Source: Williamsia deligens (GTDB lineage Bacteria > Actinomycetota > Actinomycetes > Mycobacteriales > Mycobacteriaceae). Taken from it: a DNA stretch of 64,000 bases. The position numbers and the translations under genes were made by a program. The notes beneath the pieces are model-generated. The model searched no databases and had not been told where the DNA came from. It saw only the letters and a program-made list of their open reading frames with translations. Location of the stretch: NCBI RefSeq assembly GCF_024171765.1, contig NZ_JAMTCI010000001.1:806001-870000 (forward strand), written 5' to 3'. This document shows, piece after piece, positions 46,132 through 55,156 of the stretch; position 1 is the first letter of the stretch, and each line of letters opens with the position of its first letter.

Positions 46132-46887
46132 GTGAGCACCGACAGCACCTCCACCGACCGTCGCGTCGCCGTCGTCACCGGGGCCAGCTCCGGCATCGGG
46201 GCGGCCACCGCGAGAACTCTTGCGGCACAGGGATTCCATGTGATCATCGGCGCCCGCCGCACCGACCGTCTGCGGGAACTCGCCGACGAGATCGGCGCGA
46301 CCGCCGTGGCGCTGGACGTCACCGACGACGAGTCGGTCGCCGCGTTCTGTTCCGGACTCGACCGCGTCGACGTCCTGGTGAACAACGCCGGTGGCGCGAA
46401 GGGCCTGGCCATGGTCGCCGAGGCCGATCTCGACGACTGGCGCTGGATGTGGGAGACCAACGTCCTGGGCACACTGCGCCTGACCCGCGCGCTCCTGCCG
46501 GCCCTCGAGGCGTCGGGCGACGGGCTGATCGTGACGATCACGTCGATCGCGGCCCTGGAGGCCTACGACAACGGCGCCGGCTACACCTCGGCGAAGCACG
46601 CGCAGGGAGTCCTGCACCGCACCTTGCGATTCGAGTTGCTGGGCAAGCCGATCCGGTTGACCGAGATCGCCCCCGGGATGGTCGAGACCGAGTTCTCGCT
46701 CGTCCGCTTCGACGGCGACAAGGACAAGGCCGACGCCGTCTACGACGGCCTGACGCCGCTGACCGCCGACGACGTCGCCGAGGTCATCGGGTTCGTGGCG
46801 TCCCGACCGCCGCACGTCGACCTGGACCTGATCGTGCTCAAGCCGCGCGACCAGGCCAGCGCCCGACGCAACATCAAGACCGGCTAG
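46132..46887 (+). CDS. short-chain dehydrogenase/reductase
   Basis: NAD(P)H-linked SDR of 251 aa. Cofactor loop GASSGIGAATART, VNNAGGAKGL, the Ser/Tyr/Lys site with TITSIAAL and YTSAKHA, and IAPGMVETEF after it, close to the YdfG-type (serine/3-hydroxy-acid) dehydrogenases. M. tuberculosis places a similar SDR (Rv0484c, from memory) beside the L,D-transpeptidase gene. GTG 46132 is chosen since TAAACT lies 8 nt upstream; GTG 46111 and 46126 are in frame. Convergent with the next gene, 7 bp between stops. Confidence 0.92.
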   Translation: MSTDSTSTDRRVAVVTGASSGIGAATARTLAAQGFHVIIGARRTDRLRELADEIGATAVALDVTDDESVAAFCSGLDRVDVLVNNAGGAKGLAMVAEADLDDWRWMWETNVLGTLRLTRALLPALEASGDGLIVTITSIAALEAYDNGAGYTSAKHAQGVLHRTLRFELLGKPIRLTEIAPGMVETEFSLVRFDGDKDKADAVYDGLTPLTADDVAEVIGFVASRPPHVDLDLIVLKPRDQASARRNIKTG

Positions 46888-46894
46888 GGCCGGC

Positions 46895-48205
46895 TCAGCC
46901 CGTCCGGCCCTGCGTCGCCGGCTGCGGGGCAGTCGTGGAGATCCCCGACAACTGCGGGGCGCCCGAGGGGGTGGCCGGCGCCGAGGACTGGGTGACCTCG
47001 CCCTGCAGCGCCGACATCGACTTCCAGTCGTCCCAGCTGAAGGTCCAGTCGTAGATGTCACCGTCCGCCGCGGACAACGGGATCCGCGTGTTGGTGACCT
47101 CGACGGGGTCGCCGTAGATGGCGACGTTGAAGTACTGCTGCGCGTTGTCGAGCGACAGGTTGATGCAGCCGTTGGTGACGTTCGACGACCCCTGCACCCC
47201 GGTGGTCTCGGGGTTGGCGTGGATGAACTCGCCGTTGTTGGAGATGCGCACCGCGAACCGCTCGCGCACGTTGAAGTACCCGGCGGCCGGGTTCGACATG
47301 TAGAAGTCCTCGTGCTTCTCGCTGACCACGTGGATGCCCGACCGCGTGACGTTGCGGTCGAGGTCACCGCTGCCGTAGCTGCACGGCAGGGTCATCAGCA
47401 CGGCACCGTCGCGCACGACGTCGATCTTGAACGAGGTGGCGTCGGCCTTGACGATCTGCGACCGCCCGATGGTGAAGTTCGAGGTGACGTCGGCGGCGCC
47501 GTAAGCGCCGTCGCCGTGGTCGAGGCCGTAGAGCTTGCCGACCATCGAGACCGTGGTGCCGGGCGCGAAGTACTCCTTCGACCGCCAGTGCGCCCGCGAT
47601 CCGTTGTCCTCGGGGAGCCATGCCCAGCTGCCCTCGGTCTCCGGCTTGGTCGTGACCGTGAGCGCCTTCTCCACGGCCTTCTTGTCGGTGACCGTGGAGT
47701 CGAACTTGAGGATCAGGGGCGCGGCGATGCCGACCTCCTGGCCGTCGGCCACGTTGATGACGACGTTGATCTGTTCCTGCGGGTTCAGGGTGGTGAACGA
47801 CCCCTGCACCGGGATGGTCTTGCGGTCTTCGCCGATCGCCGACCCGGACCACGTGTAGCTGCCGCCGTACCCGAGGGGTTCGGTGACGGTGAACGTCGTC
47901 CGGTCCTGCGACAACGCGCCCTGCACGACGGTCCCGCGTGCGTTGGAGAGCTTGACGTCGGGGTTCAGCTGGCCCTTGTCGACCTTGACGGAGAAGGTCG
48001 CCGTCGGGCTGGGCGCATCCTTGGCGTCGAGCGCGGGGGTGAAGGTGAGTGTCGCGGTCGGCTCGGCGCTCTTCGACGCCGCAGCGCCGGTGGTCGAGCC
48101 CTTGTCGCCGGTGGAACACGCGGCGGCGGCGACACCCGCGGCGCCGACGGCGAGCGCGGCGAGTGCACCGCGCCTGGTCATCTGGGCACGGGAGACGGCA
48201 GTCAT
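46895..48205 (-). CDS. lipoprotein L,D-transpeptidase (YkuD domain)
   Basis: Exported peptidoglycan cross-linking enzyme of 436 aa. N-terminus [13 protein letters not shown] ending AAAAC: a lipoprotein with Cys30 and a possible Tat pair. Two Ig-like domains follow (about 60-270), then the YkuD catalytic domain with [11 protein letters not shown] and the site [10 protein letters not shown] holding the catalytic cysteine. The tail is Pro/Ser/Thr-rich. It makes 3-3 links as in mycobacterial Ldt proteins (LprQ/LdtMt5-like neighbourhood). ATG 48205 has TATCCT 8 nt upstream. Confidence 0.94.
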   Translation of the reverse strand: MTAVSRAQMTRRGALAALAVGAAGVAAAACSTGDKGSTTGAAASKSAEPTATLTFTPALDAKDAPSPTATFSVKVDKGQLNPDVKLSNARGTVVQGALSQDRTTFTVTEPLGYGGSYTWSGSAIGEDRKTIPVQGSFTTLNPQEQINVVINVADGQEVGIAAPLILKFDSTVTDKKAVEKALTVTTKPETEGSWAWLPEDNGSRAHWRSKEYFAPGTTVSMVGKLYGLDHGDGAYGAADVTSNFTIGRSQIVKADATSFKIDVVRDGAVLMTLPCSYGSGDLDRNVTRSGIHVVSEKHEDFYMSNPAAGYFNVRERFAVRISNNGEFIHANPETTGVQGSSNVTNGCINLSLDNAQQYFNVAIYGDPVEVTNTRIPLSAADGDIYDWTFSWDDWKSMSALQGEVTQSSAPATPSGAPQLSGISTTAPQPATQGRTG

Positions 48206-48287
48206 GTCCGCCGAGGATACCGGGTACCGCAGGCGATCCCGACGAACCCGCAGGTCGCGGGCCCGTTCGAGACACGATTCACACAGG

Positions 48288-49349
48288 TCAGATGTCCAAC
48301 GAGCACCCGACGAGGACGGGCTCGGGGTGCAGGGACACCCCGAACGCGTCGTACACGCCGTCACGAACCCGCCGCGCGAGCGCGACGATGTCCTGCGAGG
48401 TGGCCGTCCCGCGGTTGGTGAGTGCCAACGTGTGCTTCGTCGACAGGCGGGCGGGCGCCTGGGCGTCGGGGAAGCCGCGGGTGAAGCCGGCGCGCTCGAT
48501 CAACCATCCCGCCGACAGCTTCACGCCACCCTCGGCGGGGAACCGCGGCATGTCCGTCGACCCGGTACGGGCACGCACCGCTGCCTCGATCGCCGGCAGG
48601 GCGTCCTCGGTCACGACCGGGTTGGTGAAGAAGGACCCCGAGCTCCAGGTGTCGGGATCGTCGGCGTCGAGGACCATCCCCTTGCCCGCCCGCAGGGCGA
48701 GGACGGCGGCACGGACGTCGGCGACCGGCGCGCGATCGCCCATCGCGACGCCGAGCGCCGTGGCCAGCTCCCGGTACCGGACGGGTGCGCTCACGCCGTC
48801 GTCGGTGAGCCGGAACGCGACGCTGAGCACGATCCGCTCGTCGCGGTGCTTGAGCGCGCTGGTCCGGTAGCCGAGGCCCAACGCGGCCGGTGCCACCCAG
48901 GTCCGGGTCCCGTCGGTGCGGTCGAACAGTTCGACCCCGTCGAGCACGTCGGCGACCTCGACGCCGTAGGCGCCCACGTTCTGCACCGGCGTCGCCCCCA
49001 CCGATCCCGGTATGCCCGAGAGGCATTCGAGCCCGCCGAGCCCGCGCGCGACCGAGTCGGCGACGATCGCGTCCCAGTCGGCGCCCGCGCCGGCCGTCAT
49101 CCGCACGCCGCCGTCGGTCAGCGGCTCGACGGCGACGTCGGCGTGGGTGACCTTCACGACCGTCGCGTCGACACCGTCGTCGCCGACGAGCAGGTTGGAC
49201 CCACCGCCGATGATGAACACGGGTTCCCCCGCGGCGTCGAGGCGGGAGACGGCGGCCACGAGGTCCTCGGCCGACGCCGGCGTCACGAGAGCGCGGGCCG
49301 GACCGCCGACGCGCATCGTCGTGAGCGACGACAGCGACACCCCGGACAT
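48288..49349 (-). CDS. murB: UDP-N-acetylenolpyruvoylglucosamine reductase MurB
   Basis: FAD enzyme of 353 aa that reduces UDP-GlcNAc-enolpyruvate to UDP-MurNAc with NADPH. Seen: [47 protein letters not shown], and the catalytic Ser in [11 protein letters not shown], with the Glu near the C-terminal [11 protein letters not shown] 49349 has a TACCGT box on the minus strand 6 nt upstream. It diverges from the DUF2505 pair with only 25 bp between start codons and works in the same pathway as the L,D-transpeptidase after it. Confidence 0.97.
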   Translation of the reverse strand: MSGVSLSSLTTMRVGGPARALVTPASAEDLVAAVSRLDAAGEPVFIIGGGSNLLVGDDGVDATVVKVTHADVAVEPLTDGGVRMTAGAGADWDAIVADSVARGLGGLECLSGIPGSVGATPVQNVGAYGVEVADVLDGVELFDRTDGTRTWVAPAALGLGYRTSALKHRDERIVLSVAFRLTDDGVSAPVRYRELATALGVAMGDRAPVADVRAAVLALRAGKGMVLDADDPDTWSSGSFFTNPVVTEDALPAIEAAVRARTGSTDMPRFPAEGGVKLSAGWLIERAGFTRGFPDAQAPARLSTKHTLALTNRGTATSQDIVALARRVRDGVYDAFGVSLHPEPVLVGCSLDI

Positions 49350-49355
49350 GGGCCA

Positions 49356-49365
49356 ACGGTAACGT
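49356..49365. promoter_or_regulatory. overlapping divergent -10 boxes, murB / DUF2505
   Basis: ACGGTAACGT holds TACCGT on the minus strand (6 nt before the murB ATG) and TAACGT on the plus strand (9 nt before ATG 49375), sharing two base pairs. The whole spacer is 25 bp, so the two leaderless promoters must interfere. Confidence 0.5.
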
Positions 49366-49374
49366 CTGCAGACC

Positions 49375-49878
49375 ATGGCGACGAAGCTGCAGCATCCGGT
49401 GACCTATCCGCTGGGTATCGACCGGGTCCGCGCGGCCGTGAGCGACCGCGCGTACTGGGAGGCCCTCGCCCAGAGCGTGAAGAAGTCACCCGGCGAGGTG
49501 CGGTCGGTGACGGTCGACGGCGACACGGTGGCCGTCGAACTGACGCAGCGGATCCCCTCGGACAAGCTGCCGTCGGTGGTCACGTCGATGGTCAACGGCG
49601 ACCTGTCCATCGAACGGTCGATGACCTGGACGTTCACCTCGCCGACCTCGGCCGACGGCCGTTTCAGCGCGACGGTCCCGGGTACACCGGCCACCACCGA
49701 GGGCACGTTCTCGCTGCGCGAGGAGGCCGGCGCGACCGTCGCGGACTTCTCCGGTTCGGTCACTGTCCGAATCCCGTTGGTCGGCGGCAAGATCGAGAAG
49801 ATGATCAGCCAGAACATGCTGACCCTGTTCGACGCCGAGCGTGACTTCACCGTTGCGTGGGACGCCGAGAAGCACTGA
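49375..49878 (+). CDS. DUF2505 (SRPBCC-like) protein, copy 1
   Basis: A 167-aa protein of the actinobacterial DUF2505 family, probably a START/SRPBCC-type lipid-binding fold: HPVTYPLGIDRVRAAVSD, then alternating strands (VAVELTQRIPSDKLPSVV) and VRIPLVGGKIEKMISQN, the typical long C-terminal helix. No signal or membrane segment. M. tuberculosis has one such gene after murB (Rv0481c, from memory); here there are two in tandem, 25 bp apart. Role unknown. Confidence 0.88.
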   Translation: MATKLQHPVTYPLGIDRVRAAVSDRAYWEALAQSVKKSPGEVRSVTVDGDTVAVELTQRIPSDKLPSVVTSMVNGDLSIERSMTWTFTSPTSADGRFSATVPGTPATTEGTFSLREEAGATVADFSGSVTVRIPLVGGKIEKMISQNMLTLFDAERDFTVAWDAEKH

Positions 49879-49903
49879 GCACCCCCCGGGTAGCGTGAGC
49901 GCC

Positions 49904-50413
49904 ATGGCGCGCCGACTCAGCTACTCGGCTCGGTTCGAGCACCCGACCGAGACCGTCTACTCCGCTCTGTCCTCCCGACAGTTCTGGGACGATCAGATGG
50001 TCGAGTTCCGCAAGCTCACCCCGCAGTCCGACGTCGACAAGTTCGTCGTCGACGAGAACGGGATCGACATCGTCCTCGTGCAGACGCTGCCCCGCTCGGA
50101 CCTGCCCTCGATCGCGAGTGCGGTGATCAAGAAGGACATGGTCATCACCCGGACCGAGAAGCTCGGCCCGTACCACCCGGAGAAGACCGAGGGCACCTAC
50201 ACCGCGGGCATCCCCGCAGGTCCGGGCAGCCTCACCGGGGTGCAGGAGCTCTTCCCCACCGAGACCGGCTCCACGTTGCGGCGCACCACCGAGGTCAAGG
50301 TGTACGTGCCGTTCGTCAACGGCAAACTCGAGCAGCTGATCCTGGTGAACCTCGTCGACCTGTTCCGCGGCGAGGCCGAGTTCACGGCCGACTGGATCGC
50401 CGCCAACCGCTGA
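49904..50413 (+). CDS. DUF2505 (SRPBCC-like) protein, copy 2
   Basis: A 169-aa paralogue of the preceding gene with the same layout: YSARFEHPTETVYSALSSR, a central sheet with IVLVQTLPRSDLPSIAS, and VYVPFVNGKLEQLILVN plus a last helix ending in FTADWIA. The two copies differ at most positions, so the duplication is old. ATG 49904 has TAGCGT 7 nt upstream, so this copy has its own leaderless promoter. Role unknown. Confidence 0.88.
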   Translation: MARRLSYSARFEHPTETVYSALSSRQFWDDQMVEFRKLTPQSDVDKFVVDENGIDIVLVQTLPRSDLPSIASAVIKKDMVITRTEKLGPYHPEKTEGTYTAGIPAGPGSLTGVQELFPTETGSTLRRTTEVKVYVPFVNGKLEQLILVNLVDLFRGEAEFTADWIAANR

Positions 50414-50436
50414 TCCCCACCCGGGAGATCGCTGCT

Positions 50437-51228
50437 GTGGTGGACCGTGCCGGACGCGCCGCCGACGGCCACATCACCCGCGGCACGACAAACGTCGGCC
50501 GGTTGCGTCGCATCGACCGATGGATCGCCGCGCGCCCCGAGATCGTCGATCGACTCCGGGCGGCGTCCTCACCCCTCGTCGTCGACCTCGGCTACGGCGA
50601 CCGCCCGGACACCGCAGTCGACCTGCACCGACGTCTGCGGGACGTCGTCCCCCACGTCGCGACGGTCGGCCTGGAGATCGACCCCGATCGCGTCGTCGAC
50701 GACCGCGACGGCGTCCGCTTCGCCCGCGGCGGGTTCGAGCTCGCCGGCCTGTCGCCCCACCTCGTGCGCGCGTTCAACGTGCTGCGCCAGTACGACGAGG
50801 ACCAGGTCTGGCCGGCCTGGGCGCGGATGCAGGCCGCACTCGCACCGGGCGGCCAGATCGTCGAGGGCACCTGCGACGAGATCGGCCGACGCTGCGCGTG
50901 GGTGGTCCTCGACGCCGAGGCGCCCCGGACCCTCACCCTGGCCTGGGATCCTGCCCACAGCGAGCGCCCGTCCGACGTCGCCGAACGACTGCCCAAGGCC
51001 CTGATCCACCGCAACGTGGCGGGCACCGGCATCGGGGACCTGCTCGTCGCCGCCGACCGGTGCTGGGACGCGGCGGCCGCCTACGCGCCGTACGGCCCGC
51101 GGTTCCGCTGGGCGCGGGCACGGGATGCCCTGGCGCAGAACGGGGTGCCCTGCGAACGCCCACGGCGCCGTGAGCACGACAACACCCTGACCGTCCCGTG
51201 GTCGGTGGTGGCGCCGGCCGGTCGCTAG
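50437..51228 (+). CDS. class I SAM-dependent methyltransferase-like protein
   Basis: A 263-aa protein of Rossmann methyltransferase type: motif I VVDLGYGDRPDTAVDLHRRL, an acidic strand end VGLEIDPDRV, and a motif-IV-like FNVLRQYDEDQVW, APGGQIVEGTCDE. The substrate is unknown. It starts at GTG 50437, 24 bp after the DUF2505 stop with GGGAG upstream, so it is probably cotranscribed. A 26-bp-period repeat begins over its TAG stop. Confidence 0.8.
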   Translation: MVDRAGRAADGHITRGTTNVGRLRRIDRWIAARPEIVDRLRAASSPLVVDLGYGDRPDTAVDLHRRLRDVVPHVATVGLEIDPDRVVDDRDGVRFARGGFELAGLSPHLVRAFNVLRQYDEDQVWPAWARMQAALAPGGQIVEGTCDEIGRRCAWVVLDAEAPRTLTLAWDPAHSERPSDVAERLPKALIHRNVAGTGIGDLLVAADRCWDAAAAYAPYGPRFRWARARDALAQNGVPCERPRRREHDNTLTVPWSVVAPAGR

Positions 51229-51271
51229 GCCGTCTCGCCGGGCCGACTCAGAAGGCGGTCTCACCGGGCCG
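51228..51271 (+). repeat. short direct repeat (26-bp period) at methyltransferase stop
   Basis: Two 18-bp copies of GGCSGTCTCRCCGGGCCG at 51228-51245 and 51254-51271; the first starts on the last base of the TAG stop. A partial third (TCTCAC) runs into the -10 box of the next gene. Confidence 0.7.
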
Positions 51272-51290
51272 TCTCACTAGACTGGGGCCC

Positions 51291-52094
51291 ATGCGAGTGG
51301 CGATGGCGCAGGTGGCGGCCGGTACCGATCCCGAGGCCAACCTCGAGACGGTGCGTGCGCGGACCGCCGAGGCCGCCGGGCGCGGGGCCGATCTGGTGGT
51401 GTTCCCCGAGGCGATGATGTGCCGGTTCGGCGTCCCGCTGGGACCGGTCGCAGAGCCCCTCGACGGCCCGTGGGGTGCCGGCGTCCGCGACGCCGCCGTC
51501 GCGAACGAGGTCACCGTCGTGGCGGGGATGTTCACCCCCGGCGACGAGCACGAGGGCCGCCGCCGGGTGGTCAACACGCTCGTCGCGGCAGGCCCCGATG
51601 GCACCGTGACCCGCTACGACAAGATCCACCTGTACGACGCCTACGGGTTCCGCGAGTCCGACACCGTCGCCCCGGGCACCACCCCGGTCACCATCACCGT
51701 CGAGGGCGTCACTGTCGGGCTCGCCACCTGCTACGACATCCGCTTCCCCGGACTCTTCACCACCCTCGCCCGCCGGGGCGCCGAGGTGATCGTGGTGCCG
51801 ACCTCCTGGGGGTCGGGGCCCGGCAAGATCGAGCAGTGGCAGGTGCTCACCCGCGCCCGCGCCCTCGACAGCTCCACCGTCGTGATCGGTGTCGGACAAC
51901 CGCTGCCGACCGATCCCGCCGTCGCCGACGCCACCGCACCGACGGGCATCGGGCACTCGATCGTCGCCGACCCCTATGGACGAGTCCTGGCCGAATACGG
52001 CGACGGCGTCCACCTCGACGTCCACGACGTCGACACCGGACCGGTCACCAGGGCCCGCCGCGACATCGCCGTCCTGGACAACGCCCGCCTGTAG
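51291..52094 (+). CDS. carbon-nitrogen hydrolase (nitrilase superfamily)
   Basis: Amidase of 267 aa. Catalytic Glu in LVVFPEAMMCRFG, Lys in YDKIHLYDAYGF, and Cys in LATCYDIRFPGLF, the E-K-C triad. The FRESD after YG and the PTSWGSGPGK loop resemble Nit1/deaminated-glutathione amidase-like members, but in mycolate bacteria the substrate is not known. M. tuberculosis has the equivalent gene (Rv0480c, from memory) at this place. ATG 51291 has TAGACT 7 nt upstream (leaderless type). Confidence 0.93.
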   Translation: MRVAMAQVAAGTDPEANLETVRARTAEAAGRGADLVVFPEAMMCRFGVPLGPVAEPLDGPWGAGVRDAAVANEVTVVAGMFTPGDEHEGRRRVVNTLVAAGPDGTVTRYDKIHLYDAYGFRESDTVAPGTTPVTITVEGVTVGLATCYDIRFPGLFTTLARRGAEVIVVPTSWGSGPGKIEQWQVLTRARALDSSTVVIGVGQPLPTDPAVADATAPTGIGHSIVADPYGRVLAEYGDGVHLDVHDVDTGPVTRARRDIAVLDNARL

Positions 52095-52196
52095 ACCGGC
52101 CGCCTGTCGATCAGCAGCTGCGGATCGCGGTTTCCTCACCGAACCCTCAATCAAGTCACAACTGCCCGGCCCGGCCACCGGGCACAATCGACCACG

Positions 52197-53231
52197 ATGA
52201 CCGAACGCGATGAACCATCTCAGCAGGGAGCACGGTCCGACCCCGGCACCGAACGCATCCCCCAGCAGCAGCCCCCGCCGCAGGCGTGGTCGCAGACCCG
52301 GCCGTTCGAGTCCGGCTCCGACCCCTACTCCGGCGCCCAGCCGCAGGTCGACCCGCAGTACACCCAGCCTGCGGCCGACCCGGCGACGCAGGCACGCCGA
52401 CCTCGGCGGCGCAGGGGCGTGATCGCGGGCGTGAGCGTCCTCGTCGTCCTCTTGGTGCTGGTGATCGCCGGTGTCGGCAGTGAGCTGTATCTGCGGAACG
52501 CGACGAAGGACTGCCTCGAGCAGTCCTTCACCACCGCGACGGGCTCGTCGGCGACAGTGTCGCTGAGCAAGAAGCCGATGCTGCTGCAGTACGTCACCAA
52601 AGAGGTGCCGTACGTGCAGATCGACGCCAACGGCGACAACGGGCAGGCCATCGAGCTGCACGGCCGGGCCGACAACATCACCGCCCGGTCCGACGGCTCG
52701 ACGCTGGGTTCCCTGGACGCCACCGGCTCGGTCCCGTTCACGCGGATCGTCGAGCTGAGCAAGCAGGGTGCGCAGCAGTCCCAGTCGCAGGACCAGTCGG
52801 GCACGGGTCAGTCGGGCGAGTCGTCCGGGCTGGGCGGGCTGTTCGGGGGTTTCACGGTGAACAGCGTGACCGGCAACGAGGCGTCGGGGACGATGAGCAT
52901 CGACGCGACGGTCACCGTCGCGATCTTCCCGATCCCCGTCAGCACCGAGATCAAGCCGGTCGTGACCGACGGGAAGTTGACCTTCCAGGTGGTCAAGGCC
53001 AGCGCCCTGGTGTTCGGCGTGCCCGCCGGGTTCGCGCAGACCATCGTCGACGGCGTCACGAAGTCGCTGTTCCCGCCGCTCTTCGACGACCTGACGTTCC
53101 AGAAGCTGACCGTCACCTCCCAGGGCGTCGACTTCGCGGTCCGCGGGTCGGACGTCCCGCTGAACGCGCAGTCCCTCGGCTCGACCCAGCAGGACACCGG
53201 GTCGTCACAGAACACGTGCAGCGTCCTGTGA
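52197..53231 (+). CDS. lmeA: LmeA-like (DUF2993) periplasmic phospholipid-binding protein
   Basis: Membrane-anchored protein of 344 aa: residues 1-75 are cytosolic and rich in Pro/Gln, a single helix follows (GVIAGVSVLVVLLVLVIAGV), and the rest is a DUF2993 domain outside the membrane (CLEQSFTTATG, VPYVQIDANGDNGQAIELHG, SIDATVTVAIFPIPVSTEI). In mycobacteria LmeA is needed for lipomannan elongation. A Gln/Ser linker (QSQSQDQSGTGQSGES) interrupts the domain near residue 200. The stop overlaps the photolyase GTG. Confidence 0.85.
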   Translation: MTERDEPSQQGARSDPGTERIPQQQPPPQAWSQTRPFESGSDPYSGAQPQVDPQYTQPAADPATQARRPRRRRGVIAGVSVLVVLLVLVIAGVGSELYLRNATKDCLEQSFTTATGSSATVSLSKKPMLLQYVTKEVPYVQIDANGDNGQAIELHGRADNITARSDGSTLGSLDATGSVPFTRIVELSKQGAQQSQSQDQSGTGQSGESSGLGGLFGGFTVNSVTGNEASGTMSIDATVTVAIFPIPVSTEIKPVVTDGKLTFQVVKASALVFGVPAGFAQTIVDGVTKSLFPPLFDDLTFQKLTVTSQGVDFAVRGSDVPLNAQSLGSTQQDTGSSQNTCSVL

Positions 53232-54739
53232 CCGCGGGCAAGAAGTCCCCGGATCCGTTGTGGCTCTTCGCCGACCAGCTCGGACCCCACATCCACTCCG
53301 CGCCGGAGCACGCCGATCGTCAGGTGCTGCTCGTCGAGTCGACGGCGGCCCTGGCGCGGCGCGGTGGGCACCGGCAGAAGGCCCACCTGGTGCTCTCGGG
53401 CATGCGGCACCTCGCCGCCGAACTCGGTGACCGTGCGGAGTTCTGGCAGGCCGAGGGGTACCGCGACGCGCTCGAGGGACTCGGCCGTCCGGTCGTCGTG
53501 CACGAACCGACGTCGCGCGCCGCCTCGGCGTTCGTCCACAGGCTGCACGACGAGGGCCTGGTCTCGGAGATCCTCCCGAACCCGACTTTCGCGTTGTCCC
53601 GCGAGGACTTCACCACCTGGGCCGGCGACGGCGAGAACTTCCGGATGGAGAACTTCTACCGCGACCAGCGTCGCCGGTTCGACATCCTCATGGACGGCCT
53701 CTCCCCGGCCGGCGGCAAGTGGAACTACGACGCGCAGAACCGCGACAGTCCACCCAAGACGCAGAAGACCCTTGGAGTCGACCCGCCGTGGTGGCCGGAG
53801 GAGGACCAGATCGACGAGGAGGTCCGCGCCGACCTCGACGCCCTCGTCGCCGATCGGCCCGACGTGTCGTTCTCAGGCGTCGACGGTCCCCGGCAGTTCG
53901 CCGTGACCGGCGACGAGGCGCAGAAGGCGTTGCGCACCTTCATCGATCACCGACTCGCGACGTTCGGCCGGTGGGAGGACGCCATCATGGGCGCCGACTG
54001 GACCATGTCGCACTCGCTGCTGTCGGTACCGCTGAACCTGTCGCTGCTCGATCCGCTCGACGTCGTGCACGCGGCGGAGTCCGCAGCACGCGACGGATCG
54101 GTCGACCTCGCCGCCGCCGAGGGTTTCATCCGGCAGATCCTCGGGTGGCGCGAGTTCGTGTGGCATCTGTACTGGCACTTCGGTGCCGACTACACCTCGA
54201 ACAACACCCTCGACGCACACGCCCGCATCCCCGACTGGTTCGCCGACCTCGACGCCGACGCCGTCACCTCACGCTGCCTGTCGGACGCGTTGGCCGGTGT
54301 CCGCGATCGCGGTTGGGTGCACCACATCCCCCGGCTGATGATCCTCGGCAGCCACGCACTGCAGCGCGGTTACGACCCCGCCGAGCTCACCGAGTGGTTC
54401 CGCGCAAACTTCGTCGACGGGTTCGACTGGGTGATGCCGGTCAACGTGATCGGGATGAGCCAGCACGCCGACGGCGGACGGATGGCCACCAAGCCGTACA
54501 CATCGGGCGGGGCCTACATCAACACGATGTCCGACCACTGTGGCGACTGCGAGTTCGACCCGAAGAAGCGTCTCGGCGAGAAGGCCTGCCCGTTCACCGC
54601 GGGGTACTGGTACTTCACCCACCGACACGAGGACCTGTTGCGGCACAACCACCGCACCGCGCGTTCGGTGGCCACGATGAACCGCCTGAAGGACCTCGAC
54701 GCCGTCCTGGAGCAGGAGCGCAACCGCGAGCGTTTCTGA
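53228..54739 (+). CDS. iron-sulfur cryptochrome/photolyase (FeS-BCP type)
   Basis: FAD-dependent protein of 503 aa of the bacterial cryptochrome/(6-4) photolyase group. It starts LWLFADQLGPHI (family opening), then MRHLAAELGDRAEFWQ, GGKWNYDAQNR, LGWREFVWHLYWHFG and WVMPVNVIGMSQHADGG. Four cysteines fit a 4Fe-4S cluster: one in VTSRCLSDAL, and CGDC plus the one in LGEKACPF. It repairs UV lesions or acts as a light sensor. GTG 53228 overlaps the lmeA stop (GTGA), an odd partner for a DNA-repair gene. Confidence 0.92.
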   Translation: MTAGKKSPDPLWLFADQLGPHIHSAPEHADRQVLLVESTAALARRGGHRQKAHLVLSGMRHLAAELGDRAEFWQAEGYRDALEGLGRPVVVHEPTSRAASAFVHRLHDEGLVSEILPNPTFALSREDFTTWAGDGENFRMENFYRDQRRRFDILMDGLSPAGGKWNYDAQNRDSPPKTQKTLGVDPPWWPEEDQIDEEVRADLDALVADRPDVSFSGVDGPRQFAVTGDEAQKALRTFIDHRLATFGRWEDAIMGADWTMSHSLLSVPLNLSLLDPLDVVHAAESAARDGSVDLAAAEGFIRQILGWREFVWHLYWHFGADYTSNNTLDAHARIPDWFADLDADAVTSRCLSDALAGVRDRGWVHHIPRLMILGSHALQRGYDPAELTEWFRANFVDGFDWVMPVNVIGMSQHADGGRMATKPYTSGGAYINTMSDHCGDCEFDPKKRLGEKACPFTAGYWYFTHRHEDLLRHNHRTARSVATMNRLKDLDAVLEQERNRERF

Positions 54740-54826
54740 GGTGCAATTCAGGTGGAGGGGTTACGCTCGGCGTTCCGATCGACCGATTCGACCGACACCG
54801 ATCAGCTGCACATGAGGTGACACACG

Positions 54827-55078
54827 ATGAGGAACGACATCCACAACCCCACCGCCCTGGCGATCCTCGGATATGCCGGGGTCGTCTACGCCGCAGTGGC
54901 CGTCTTCGTGGTGACGCTGTTCGGGGCGTCCGCGGTGGACAGCCACGTCGGCGGCTACACGTTCCCCGCCGACCACTGGATCCTCGCCGCGAGCGCGACC
55001 GCCGTGGTCGTCGGGATCGTCCTGTCCGCGGTGCGCTCGATGCTCTACGAGGTGCCGGCGGTCCGTCACCGCCGCTGA
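54827..55078 (+). CDS. small two-helix membrane protein
   Basis: An 83-aa protein with two predicted helices, about residues 9-34 (AILGYAGVVYAAVAVFVVTL) and 49-67 (ILAASATAVVVGIVLSAV), and a basic C-terminus RHRR. Loop YTFPADHW lies between. Unrecognised. ATG 54827 has GAGGTG 8 nt upstream. It lies between the photolyase and an MHS transporter. Confidence 0.65.
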   Translation: MRNDIHNPTALAILGYAGVVYAAVAVFVVTLFGASAVDSHVGGYTFPADHWILAASATAVVVGIVLSAVRSMLYEVPAVRHRR

Positions 55079-55156
55079 CCGTTCCCGCGGCGGGTTGAAC
55101 CCACCGCGATCCTGACCCTCGACCGCGACACGTCCCCGCCCATAACGTTGGCGCGC

